From Paramecium pentaurelia (lineage: Eukaryota; Ciliophora; Oligohymenophorea; Peniculida; Parameciidae): DNA of 64,000 nucleotides. How positions within the stretch are numbered: the first letter of the stretch is position 1; the number at the start of each line of letters is the position of its first letter. Below, one piece after another: positions 48,944-60,339 of this stretch. The DNA is taken from contig CAJJDO010000080.1 in assembly GCA_905183005.1 (NCBI GenBank), forward strand, positions 283,123-347,122, in the 5' to 3' direction. The notes beneath the pieces were generated by a model, which was not told where the DNA came from, made no database searches, and saw only the letters and a list, made by a program, of their open reading frames with translations. The translations under genes were made by a program, and so were the position numbers.

Positions 48944-50511
48944 ATGATTTAAGACTCATTCTAGATAGAAGATTTAACTAAGTGTTAGATAGAACAAGTA
49001 TTTAAAATAAATTGATTATGAAAAGGTTGAGACTTTGATGAAGAATTTAGATAAGATCAAAAGTGAAAATTTTGTATTCTTTCCAAATAGTTTAATAATT
49101 GAAAAACAGGAAAAACAATATGAATTTAAATTTACAGAAGAAAATGCTTCTTTAATAGGTTAAAGAAATTAAAAATTACTCTAAGATCAGAGATAGCCAA
49201 TTCATAATTCCAAACATATTTTGTTGTTATTAAATAGACTTTCAAAATTAAAGTAAATAAAACAATATTTTAAGTATCTATTTACCCACTTTAACATAAG
49301 AGAGTTTTTTAATGATTGAAGAAGAAAAACAAGAGTCTGAAAAGGTAGGTCAAAAAAAATAAAATTACGTATTAAAAGGTCTTCTGTATAAGTTTTCTTT
49401 AGAGAAATTACATTAAAATACACCAGAAATTAAAAATAATCATTGCATATCTCCAGAATTAATAAATTCTATTCAACATTCATAAAAAGATGGTAATAAC
49501 ATAATATTCACTGAAAAAATGGCTATTTTTAATATCGGATGCATATTATTTGAATTTTTCACATTACAAAAATTATACTAAAGAGAAAGTAGTTTTTAAG
49601 ATAATTGTAAATATGCGTTAACTTCATACATTTTTCTTTCTGGATTTAAGTACGATAGCTTTTTATTTGGATAACTAGTATAAAAATGCACTCTTGAAGA
49701 AGAAACTGAATTAAATAGAAGGTTCACTTTTTAAGAAGCTTTAGATTAAATTATTTATATTGAATAATGTGTAAAATATATTGATAAAGCTAAGTTGGAA
49801 TAAAAGTCAATATCAATTCATGACTTTTTTTCTCAAAAATCAAGTTTATATGATAAATTAGTTGAAAGTTTACAAATGAAAGTAAATCATTAAGTCACTG
49901 GAAGATTATATATTTTGTAAAATTTAATGAGAATGAAATTCATTTACATTTTCTTTTAGGAAGAGGAGTTGGAATGTTTTAGAGATTTTCTTATATTAAA
50001 ATTAATAATTTAAGAACTTTAAGAACTGAAAAAATTTGATTTGATAACAAATTAGCCTTTAAACAAATAAAATGATATTCTAAATTTCAAAGATTCTTTA
50101 GATGAAATTAAAGAATTTTAAACTCATTATTCCTCTAAATATTAGCAAATTTTATTTTAATTAATAAAAGGAATTGATGAACATAAATATAATGAAATAT
50201 CTTAAACTCATTTTAAAAAATAATTTAGATCAAGTAAGGTATAGGATTTTTAGAAAAATTTCCATGCTGATTTATTTTAACAAAATAATCCAAAATAAGA
50301 ATTATTTAAATTATGCTTATAAAATATCAATTCTATATTTCTGTAGGATAAATTAACAATATATTTCAAACCAATCTTTATACAATTGATTATTGACAAT
50401 CCTTATAAAATTTATGATAACTTATTATAAATGTTATTTGGAAATGAGATTTAAGATAATAAAATTTAAGAAATTATTTAGACAATAAAATTGAATTCAA
50501 ATTAATTTTGA
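48944..50511 (+). CDS. Degenerate protein-kinase-like protein
   Basis: A 505-residue protein with introns of 28 and 22 nt, the length dividing exactly. Part of a kinase C-lobe is recognisable: SPELINSIQHSQ (APE-like), FTEKMAIFNIGCILFEFFTL (the DVWSLGCIL region) and RRFTFQEALDQI (helix I). I find no HRD or DFG motif and no clear glycine loop, so the catalytic machinery is missing or too divergent. The C-terminal half is helical (VQDFQKNFHADLFQQ). Probably a pseudokinase of a ciliate-specific group. The neighbour at 50663 has a similar style and may share its history. Confidence 0.6.
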
Positions 50512-50662
50512 ATATTTTATATTAAGATATAATATCATTAATAAAGATATATTATTATTAAATAATTCTGTTAAATAGGATTAGAAATACAATATATAAA
50601 AATTTATTTTTTTTTTTACCTGATTTAATATTTTTATCAAAATTTATTATTTAATTTTGATC

Positions 50663-52279
50663 ATGAATTAGCATCCATAAATATTTGAATAATTAGAAAA
50701 TTAAAGAGTGACTTCAAAAAGTAAACTAATATTAGTCTTATAATTAACTTAAAGATCAGATATTGTAGATTAATACATTTGTCCTCATACTGTTTAATAT
50801 ATCTAAAAAGAATTAGAAATCGATTCAAACAAACCTTAATGCAATTGTATAAACACTTAAGAAATGAAAAATTCTTTTTTTGAATCTATTCTTTTATTTT
50901 TGTTTACTATATTAGAAGATGATAAAGAATTGGAATATTATAAGAGAGAAGAATAAAAATATAAGAATATTAGTTAGAACCCATAAATAATAATTTATTT
51001 TAAAATAGAAAAATTTGAAATAGATATTTTTGAATAATTTAAAAGAAATTTAAGAGAGTATGAGGTTTTTGAAGATCAAAAAAATCAAGATGCATTAAAT
51101 TTAATTTAACTAGTAAATTTTGCTAATGATAATAACTTTAAGAATCAAATTTCATTTTCAATAATAAAATTTCATAATTGCTATTTAAAATTGGTTAATT
51201 TGTTTAATGGATAAATTACTTCTAATTCATTTGATTAGATATTACCTGGTTACATTAAATTATTAGAATTCTTTTAAAAGGCTTCTAATAACAATGTTAT
51301 AAATTTAAAGCCTGTTTGCATTCATACTGTTAATTTAGGATAATTAAACTAAATTGAATAAATTGAAGGTAAGAATTTTTAAGATTTATAAACACAATAA
51401 AAATAATGTCTAGAACAAAGTGAAAATAATGAAATTTGTGAAAAACTTTAAATTTGTTAAAGTTTTGGATTGTTATTGGATGATATTTTAGAAAAAAATA
51501 GAGATAAAGTAGTAACTTACTAAGATCTTGTAAATAAAATTGTTTAAGGTAAAATCAATTCTTTAAAATTAATAATCTAATTTTTGGATCCAAAGTATAT
51601 AGATAATGTAGATCTAATTGATTTAAATAACGAAGATTATAGGCCAATAGATAAAAAAACAATTAAAAATATTGATACCCATTTAGAAATTGAAATAAAG
51701 TTGTATAAAATTTATTTCATTCGTAAGACTTTATATATTTTGGCAAATTTAGTTGTTGAGTCGTTAGAAACAGATGAAGTTTATAAATATATTTTACAAT
51801 TGTTTAATTATGTTGAAGATATTTATTATCTAAATTCAAAAAATTTTTTAGAAGACTATAAAAATTCTTAATATATGAAATTATTCTAAAACTAATATGA
51901 ATAAATGTAATAAGAAGAGGAAAATTATAAGAATTTACCAAGGGTATAAGAAGTTTAAATCTATTAATAACAATTATAATAATTAAATAATTATAGAGTT
52001 TAGTTTGAAAAAATTTTAAAACAGTTGTAATTTGAACAACTTTAATTTCGTATTATTTGCTGCTTACATAGTGATTTTTTCTTCTCAAAATAAAACATAA
52101 TACAAAATATGACTATATATTTAAATGATACTAATTATCAAAAAGGGATTCAGTTTGAAGGGTTTGAATAATTTCTCGAGGATAGTAATAAAATAGTTTA
52201 AATAAATTAAATGTATTAGTATATTTATGATGAAATAGAGGAAATTATTAATTAATAACAATAATAATAATAGAGATGA
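50663..52279 (+). CDS. Uncharacterised helical protein
   Basis: An intronless frame of 538 residues from MNQHPQIFEQLENQRVTSKS to a poly-Gln end encoded by TAA/TAG/CAA codons. An N-terminal CPHTVQYIQ ... CNCINTQE has three cysteines that might bind zinc. The centre contains LEIEIKLYKIYFIRKTLYIL and long helices. No family recognised. It lies 151 bp after the degenerate kinase on the same strand. Confidence 0.65.
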
Positions 52280-52654
52280 TATTTATTTATTGAAATATTT
52301 AGTATTTTTATTAAATTTATAGTTTTATTGGTTAATTTGATTGAAACCCTTTGTTATTAATATAAAAATAAAGGTTATTGAAAAGATTAGACAAGCATTT
52401 TTTATATATATATATATAAAACATTATCTTTTTAATATATTTAGATCATAGAAACTTTAAATTTTTATAATACGCAATATTGTTCAATAGTCATGAAATA
52501 CTGATTAGATTTGATGGTATTTATATGACGTATTTAATGATTCTTATAGAAATTGTACTTTACATCATAAAATTAACCGATCGCACTATGATTTATCGTT
52601 TTCTAGATAATATAAGAAAGCAACTTAGGGAGTTTGAAATGTAAAAATTACAAA
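52280..52654. other. Intergenic spacer containing a (TA) tract
   Basis: About 375 bp. A TA repeat lies near 52407-52420. A second ATG-started frame, 52588-52836, overlaps the start of the HTH gene in another frame; its translation is basic but not family-like. Confidence 0.45.
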
Positions 52655-53053
52655 ATGAAAATTTTAGACGAAATCAAGAAACAAGTAGAAATGGAAATGT
52701 AAAAAATAAAGAAAGTATAACCTACTCGCATTCATCAACCTCTTAATTCTTAATTAAAAAAAGACCTCATCATTTTGATTAATAAAGGTGTTTAATTAAA
52801 AGATGCCGCCAGAGAATTGAAAATCACATATCATGAAGCTAAGATTGCTTATAATGAGTATCGTCGTAAGGCTCTCAGTAGCCAAAGTGAGACTGAATCT
52901 ACAATTCTTGACATTCGAACTGCTGGTGTGAGTTTGTTGAGAGTACCACCTCATCATTTCATTGTTTAGAGTGTAGTTGAGAATACTATTACATCTGTTC
53001 GTAAATTGTACAATGTAATAGTTTAAAATCCAATACTCAACTCAAATATATGA
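52655..53053 (+). CDS. Small helix-turn-helix protein, paralogue of 5140-5471
   Basis: An intronless frame of 132 residues. The N-terminus (MKILDEIKKQVEMEMQKIKK) is a charged helix. A helix-turn-helix follows: LIILINKGVQLKDAARELKI, TYHEAKIAYNEYRRK, with the Ala-Ala-Arg and recognition-helix spacing of homeodomain-like or resolvase-like units. The gene at 5140 shows the same arrangement (FYNGMKIREAAQKLNLKY). The C-terminal 60 residues (DIRTAGVSLLRVPPHHFIV) have balanced composition and probably fold. Function unknown; DNA binding is inferred. The base composition is less AT-rich than the flanks. Confidence 0.72.
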
Positions 53054-53132
53054 TGATATTTAATTTGTTAGTTCTTCTTTTAACACATTCTGCGTCATAA
53101 ATGTTATGTACTTTATAAAATATTTAATAATA

Positions 53133-54665
53133 TCAAAACAACTCTAATGTACCCTATTCTTTTTCCTTTTTTAAGGTTTCAAAATAGCCATAAATAATTG
53201 TAACAGACAACAAAATTCCAGTTCCTTTATAAATTAACATTAATATATACCTGAACCAATGGCACCTAAGAAATCAGCAAGAATTGTCAAAGCTCCAATA
53301 CACATACCTCCAAATGATGCTGCAATTGGAATATATCTTTTTAAAACATCTTTCATTGATGAATCTCTATATCCAACAATTTACATGTCTTGTTCCTTAA
53401 GTTATTTGGCAACCTATGATTAAATTTAAAAAAAAATATTACATCTTTAGGTGATGATCCTGATACATCAATCCAAGTTTTTGAGAACAAAGCACAAGTT
53501 CCAAGAATAAATGCAGTATAAAGGATAGTGTGGATTGGATCAAAAATAGCTTCTGAAATTGATCTTGGAGGAGACACATAATATACTAATCCTCCAATAG
53601 GTATTGTCTATCCATTTTCTAATTCTTAATAATATCCCAATAATCTAATTAAGAAGTTTCCTTTGAAATTTCTATAAAGGATTTATGAAAGGAAATAAAG
53701 GTTTGAAACTAATGCAGTTTATAAAATGATTGGAATGTTAGAAGTATAAAACAATTTAATAGGATATGATGTTAATCCTCCTCTTACTTTATTATTTTTA
53801 ATTGGAATATCAACTTTAAATCCTTAGAAATAGATGACAATTAAAAACACTAATACTGTTGCCAATAAATTAGTTAAGTTTGGTAATGAATCTCTCAATA
53901 TTGCTGATTGAAGTGCACTGATTTTATCACTCTAAATAAATAAACCATGCAATAATGCAATTATGGCTCCTTCATATTCTAATCCCAATTAAGTCTTATG
54001 TGTAATTGGTGAAAATGCTTTCCACATAATATTTTCACATATATTAATAGCTATAAATAAAGATGTTCCTGAATTTCCAATTCCATATCCTTTTGATAAT
54101 AATTCATCAATCATAATCATAACAATTGCTGAAAATACCAACTATATTATTATTAAAATTGCATTTCCTGCACCCAATTTATCTAAATCACCATACATTC
54201 CTGACCAGACATATGCAAATGCTTCTCCAAAAGCTATAAGAATTCCTAATACTATAAATAATATTAATAATTATATACATTTTTATGCTCCTGAATATAG
54301 TTATTTGTCTTCCTTTACATTTTAATCAACATCAATTAATTTAGCACCAGCCAATAATTACATTATCATTGATGCTGTGACCATTGGAGAAATACCCAAT
54401 TCCATTAAAGTACCTCTATTTGATGCTAAGATGACTCTCATCCAATAAAATGGATCACCAGCTGATGATTTGTAAATTCCATAAAGTGGTATTTATGAAC
54501 AAATCAAATACAACAATGTTGCTATAGCTGTCCATAATGCTCTATATTTAAATAATATCTAAATTTCATATATATTAATTATACTCTTCTTTCTGGTTCA
54601 GCTACATCTGGAATGATAGCCATAGCTGGTCTCATATAATTAAGAATCTTGGTTTTGTTTGCCAT
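53133..54665 (-). CDS. SEC61A: SEC61 alpha, protein-conducting channel of the ER translocon
   Basis: The multi-pass core of the Sec61 complex, which moves nascent proteins across or into the ER membrane. About 480 residues starting MANKTKILNYMRPAMAIIPD. Family landmarks in order: PDVAEPERRILFKYRALWTA, DPFYWMRVILASNRGTLMEL, GISPMVTASMIMQLLAGAKL, GYGIGNSGTSLF, LSPPRSISEAIFDP, CALFSKTWIDVSGSSPKDV, ADFLGAIGSGTGILLSVTII and YGYFETLKKEKEQGTLELF. Introns of 26 nt near 54570 and 53240, and another near 53420, are placed by frame. Everything needed for a working channel appears present. Confidence 0.96.
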
Positions 54666-55039
54666 TTTTATTATTGATTTTACACTTTATATTTTTCCTT
54701 TTAATTCTTCTCACACACGTGGGAAATATATTTATTAATTATTTAGTAATTTTTTACACTTACAATAATACATTTAGTATATCAAAATTCTTTTTAACAA
54801 TACTTACTTAAAATCTAAAGATAATATATTCAATTGATTAAATATAATTGTCATCATTCAAAAATTCTATTAACTAAAAATATTTTTGATTTAATTTCTT
54901 GATCTTTCTTATATCCTCATAATATATTTATATAGATTTATATTAAGATATGTACTTAATGAATTACAATTATAAAAAGAGAGTTAAATTTGAAGAGATT
55001 ATAATAATAAATTTATATTGATAAAAATCCATATGTTTT
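54666..55039. other. Intergenic spacer, no gene seen
   Basis: About 370 bp between the start of SEC61A and the 3' end of COQ9, both on the minus strand. AT-rich with no supported feature. Confidence 0.5.
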
Positions 55040-55729
55040 TCATTTCAAAGTTCCCTTTGGAAAATTATAAAACATTGTTGTCATATAATAACCAGAATTC
55101 CATAATGTTTTCATAGTTGTGGATATCAACTCAATTTAACTACCAAAATCTTTTATTTCTGACATTCGTCTACAATTAAATGAATTTTCTCACCTCTCCA
55201 AAAAATCCCAAGTCATAAAAAAGTTTGGTGATTTATCAGTTAACATAAATAGTTCTGTTGAAATGTAGATATATAAAAACATCATTCTCTTTGTATAATG
55301 ATTATAATCTTATGATTTATCACCAGCCAAATACCAAGAATCATCAGCAAATTACCATAAAATAGCACTTGTTTAATTAGCATTTTATGCTCCTAAAGCC
55401 ATAGCTTCATTCCATCTTCCCATATATGGACCTTATAATTGTAATCTTTGCTTTATTAAATTCTTGATTTTATTAGGAACAGTAAATTGCTTAAAATTTT
55501 CATCAAAAGTCATAGTGTCTATAATTTCACGATTCCATTTTCTCATTGAATAATGTATTAAATCTATTGGTTAAATGACAGTGGATGCAGCACTTGAAAT
55601 ATTAAGATCTAGACATGCTTATTATAATGCCTTATTATTAAAGCCATGATTTATGGCATGTATAAGACTTAAGTTAAATAGTTTGTTTCTAATATCACAA
55701 AAATGGAATTTAGCTATGAATTTATACAT
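55040..55729 (-). CDS. COQ9: COQ9, lipid-binding ubiquinone-biosynthesis protein
   Basis: A 221-residue protein with one 24-nt intron, the length dividing exactly. The N-terminus MYKFIAKFHFCDIRNKLF is basic and amphipathic, fitting a mitochondrial presequence. A TetR-like fold follows: INHGFNNKALQQACLDLNIS, SAASTVIQPIDLIHYSMRKW. The COQ9 signature region reads ADDSWYLAGDKSQDYNHYTK, FLYIYISTELFMLTDKSPNF and FMTWDFLERR, matching the family's AGD-x-STDFNWYTRR and TW-x-FLE pattern. COQ9 binds lipids and delivers quinone intermediates to COQ7 on the inner mitochondrial membrane. The length is shorter than animal COQ9 mainly at the N-terminus. Confidence 0.93.
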
Positions 55730-55897
55730 AAATAATAATTAAATATTTTGTAAATTAAGAGATTATTAAAAATGTTTATTTTATTACAAAATCTTTAGAT
55801 TTTTATAATATTATACTCTAATTAAGATAATTACAATAATTATAACCTAATGAATTTGTATAATAGATAAAATGATAAGTATTATAAATTAAAAAGT

Positions 55898-56422
55898 TCA
55901 TTTTTTTTGATATAGTCTTATTGGTTATAAAGGAGTTTCTCTTCTACTCTTGGATAAATCAAATAAATGGTTAGAAGTAGTGGCTTGATTAAAATTAAAA
56001 TCAATGAAATTATTTACTTTTTATTAGATATGTTTCTATTTGAAAGTGCTGTTAAGATAATTTTCTATACTGAATTACATTTTCTTATTAATTTCTTAAG
56101 ATGTAAGCAATAAACTCTTATTGATTTCCTTCAAATCTTCATTACCAGATGATTCTAAGTCTTTCATAAAACTTTCACTAGAATCATGATTTGCATGATT
56201 TTGTTTAATTATAGGACTTTAATGATGTGAAAGTTGTTTTTTGTATGTAAAAGGACATTTTAATTTCTTGACTTTGAAATCATTTATTTTAGGTTATGGA
56301 GAACAATTTGGTAATTTGAGATGCATTCTAGGTGTGTACTTAGGTTGTGTATTATTGCGAGATGTATAAATTTAATAGATTTGCTTATGTCGAGCATTGC
56401 AAATCAAAGTGGAGTTATTCAT
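55898..56422 (-). CDS. Uncharacterised basic protein
   Basis: An intronless frame of 174 residues, starting MNNSTLICNARHKQIYQIYT. It is Ser/Lys/Asn-rich with PRMHLKLPNCSPQPKIND and a possible coiled segment (LKEINKSLLLTSQEINKKMQ). The C-terminus has DLSKSRRETPLQPIR, a potential phosphorylation site. Its start lies 11 bp from the stop of the next upstream gene on the same strand. No family recognised. Confidence 0.6.
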
Positions 56423-56433
56423 TATAATAATAA

Positions 56434-56745
56434 TCAAGCGAAATAGAGATGTGCAGTTGTGGTGAAATCGAATTTTTTGAATCTATGTTAAGGTGTCTTA
56501 GGTCCTGTGCTAATCGTAGTAGTTTGTGTACGAATTCTAAATTTCTATTATGATGGTGAGTTTCCTCTAGAAACTGAACGGACTATGTGATGTAGTTCTG
56601 CATTAGTAAGAAAAGTAGATTCACACATCTCATTTAATTTGATCTTTAGATCTAATACTTCTTTGTCTTTCTTATAAAAGTAAAGAGCTTTTCTCAACTT
56701 TATAGTAGACACTACTCTTTAGGGAGTTAATTATTTTGATTTCAT
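56434..56745 (-). CDS. Small uncharacterised basic protein
   Basis: A frame of 103 residues from the ATG at 56745: MKSKQLTPQRVVSTIKLRKA. A helical basic stretch (LYFYKKDKEVLDLKIKLNEM) is followed by RGNSPSQQKFRIRTQTTTIS, a Ser/Thr/Arg-rich tail. The region is more GC-rich than its surroundings, which supports coding. An upstream exon is possible because the frame stays open before the ATG. Confidence 0.6.
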
Positions 56746-57273
56746 TAATTTTAATGCTGAATCATTTTAATTGTAATAATGAACTTAAGATCAATAAGCT
56801 AATCATTTATAGAGTCTGTAAAATCATTTATTCCTTCCCTAATAAAACATAAATTCATTTGAACATATGTATTTTAATATTATTTTCACTATAAGAATAA
56901 ATAATATATTTTGGCATATTACATATAATTGTAAAATAAGATATGTTTTAATTTCATTTATTTGAATTCTTATATCATATCATAAATAATAAGTATTCAA
57001 TAATAGAATTTATTTATTCTTAAAATTCTAATATAAAGCCAAAAAAAAAATATATGATTATCATTAATTATAATAAAATACATTTAAGATGATAAATAAA
57101 TGTTAATGAGATGAGTACTTTATTAAAAAATGAAATTTATATGTATGTGATAATTATTATTTTGAAAATATTACTTAAAAGACAATTTATAATTCATAAT
57201 CTTTTTAAAAAATATTGTAAAATTGACAAGAAAAGAAATAAAAATCCTATATGAAATTATGAAGTTATATTTA
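56746..57273. other. Intergenic spacer, no gene seen
   Basis: About 530 bp of strongly AT-rich DNA with a poly-A run at about 57043-57051. No gene or RNA is supported. Confidence 0.5.
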
Positions 57274-60200
57274 TCATGAAATTTTGATCCATTTAGTTAG
57301 AATAAATAATAATGCATCTATCATTATTGGTTTAGATAAGAAATCATGAAAGGGTAATTTCATAATATCCTTTCTATTTTCTTAATGCATATCTCCCATT
57401 AATGCAATTATTTTAAGTTCTACTTTAAATTTGTTATATATCTCTTTGATTTCAGTGAATAATTATAATAATTCTTCATCATATTATTCTACTCCTATGA
57501 ATAATAATTCTAAGCCTTTACAACAATGTTATATTCTACTTAAATGTTTATTTAGACTATTGATAATAATTTATCTTTATGTTATATATTCATAAAGAAT
57601 TCCAAGATTATCAAGTTAATGTGACATTGCATATAGATCTAAATCTAAACTTTCACATATTAATATTTTAGGACACTTTAATAATATTAAATATTTATAC
57701 TTAACAATTAAATTAAAATTTTTACATTTTAAGTTTTTCCATTTTTTCAAAACAATCCAATAAATCATTTGGTTACATACTTCCACTAGAATAACCCAAT
57801 GATGAATATATTGAAGATCTACCTTATACAAAACCTCCAAATGTTAATTATTGAGAAGGTTGTGAATTCAAAATTTCTTATCTCTTTTTATCTTCATTTA
57901 TATAATCAAAAAAGTATGGTTCTGCTTATGCCATTTAGTCTACTTTAATTGATAATCCCATCCTTGATTCAATTGATATTGCATCATCTTCTTATAAATC
58001 AGATTCATTTTAATCAGATTCAATTAATTTTTCTTTAATTCCAACATATGTAGGAATTACATTCTTCTTTATTTATTTATGATCTAATATATCATTTGAA
58101 CTTGGTAATTCAGACAAAACTCTTTAAAGTCCTTCTTTATTAACAAATAGTTAATGAAAGGTTTTTTAATTTTATATAACTGATAGTCTTTTTTGTGTTA
58201 ATAATTCATTAAATTATGTATTTAGATTTTAAACTTTAATAATAAATTAAAGGCTTTCTTAATTTTCAATTCTTTCATAATCATATTCAAAAGGAATAGA
58301 AGATAAATATTTAGTTAAATAAAAAGCTATTAATATAGATTATGAATATTATTTTAATTTTGATAATTCTATAACTTTAGATTATAAAGATTAAGATTTA
58401 AAAAACCTTACTGTTTTATTGATCATTTTTAATATCTAAAAATTAGTTTCATAAGCATTAACTTTAATAATGATATCAATATGATCAGAATTCAATGAAC
58501 ACTTTCTTACTAATAATATTATTTTACCATTAATAGTAGCTTATATAGTAGTAACTAATAAATCAATTAAAATTTATCTTAATCTATTTGGATCAGTTCT
58601 AATAAATTAAGTTACCTTTTATTCAATAGTTACAATTAATTTTAGACCTCTAAATGTAGCTTAAGATTTAACTACATTAACTATATCAGATATAAATGAA
58701 TGTATTTAAATATCAATTAATATTAATTCTAATTTGGTTCTTTTCAATAATTAAGCATAATCCAAAATATCATTAGCAGTATTAATTAATAATTTACAAC
58801 CTGCCAAAGCTGGATTTATGTATTTTTCTCTTACATCTACTGGAATAGTATTCTAAAATCATATTAATATTATTTATTACCATTATTATTTCTAACATAG
58901 ATATAGTACTATTTAATGGTTATCTTATTTTTTATGAAATATCACTAATTAAATAATCATCATTATTTCTATTATTTTCTAAAAGTTATGAAATTTCAAG
59001 TTCATTAGTGATATCTGATATAAATAGTATTTAATATAGTTTTTATTTATGTACCAATGGAGATAGTACTATTTATAAATGAAGATTATCATATTTAATA
59101 TATGTTTTAATTGAAAAGTCTACCATACTGTGATTTTTAGAATATTTAAGATGATTAAAAGCCATTAAATTATCTAATAAATATTTTAAAGATATATTCT
59201 TGCCAAAAAGTTATAATCTTTGAATTGGATGTATCTGTTTATCAAATTAATAAAATGGAACTCAATTATATATTATCATATTTTACTCTAAAGTTTAGCT
59301 AAATTTCAAGAATTATTCAATATCATTACTTCTATGAAGTTTAGGAATGATCAAATAGTTTTCATCACCATTTATACTATATTCAATAATCTAAGATTCA
59401 AATAATTTTTAATTCAATTTATCATTAATTAAAATCAAATTACTTAAAATTGGATTGATTATTTATGTTTATTGGAATGAATTATCAATTATATAAATTC
59501 CTTAATCAAAATTAGATAGTAAAACTTCATATAATTAATCTTATTAAATAGATTCTGTTAAATTATCATCTATTTTTTAATCTTATGGATAACTAGAGTG
59601 ATTTCTCTTGTCTAATATTTCAACACAAAATTATGTTTAAGCTTATTTTGGACTTAAAACTCGATTTGAATATATTTAAGAATAATTAATATTATTATTT
59701 GCACTCATTGCTATTAATTATGCATTAGAATAGCTTTTATTATTTCTCTGACTTTACTTAATAATGTAAATTTATAGTATAATGTGCATAATAATAAATC
59801 TAATTGCAAATGATATATTATTCTTTGAATCAAACTTAAAATGTCTAGTAAGACTATAAATTAGATTAAATAAAAGTGCAAATGTTTAACAAATTTAAGA
59901 TTCAATTGCAAATACAAAACAAAGTACAATCAAAAATTATTCTAACATTGATTAGTTTATTGTTTTCTATATATTAATATCCAATTCTTCCCAACATATG
60001 ATTACACATATACATTTTAATAATGTTATTAAATTTATTAATCTATTTTTTATTTTTAATAATTTTATCAATAGCACATGAAAGAATGCTATCAAGAAGA
60101 TTTGTGTCTAATATTATAATATATTTTACCAAAATTCGATAAATTAATATAAATTTTTCACCCTAAATATTTTCTGTTATAGCTTCTCCTGCAATTATCA

Positions 60201-60339
60201 TTGCATCACTTAATTAATAGAGTGCTATTATTATCATTAATCTTCTCCAAGATTCAATATTCTTCAGATTTTCTGAACAAATCACAAAATAATCTTTTAA
60301 ATTATATTACATAAATTAATAATAATTTAATCTAATCAT
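57274..60339 (-). CDS. Hybrid histidine-kinase-like membrane protein lacking His and Asp
   Basis: About 980 residues. The N-terminus has several hydrophobic segments (LIVLCFVFAIES, LLFNLIYSL), then a PAS-like region (LYEVLLSNFDQGIYIIDNSF). The dimerisation helix reads ISDISQKIRQPLNSTISMLE, where the phospho-acceptor His of the H-box (SHELRTPLN) is replaced by Gln, encoded TAA. The ATP-binding region keeps DPNRLRQILIDLL but the N-box Asn is lost (VTTIQAT). The C-terminus is receiver-like: CPKILICESLDLDLYA, HCCKGLELLFIGVEQYDE and HDFLSKPIMIDALLF; the acceptor Asp (normally MDIQMP) is Gly in FIGVEQ. So neither phosphotransfer step seems possible. Introns of 23-28 nt occur; one 28-nt intron near 58870 is placed by frame. 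The start overlaps the upstream kinase stop and may lie further in. Confidence 0.78.
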
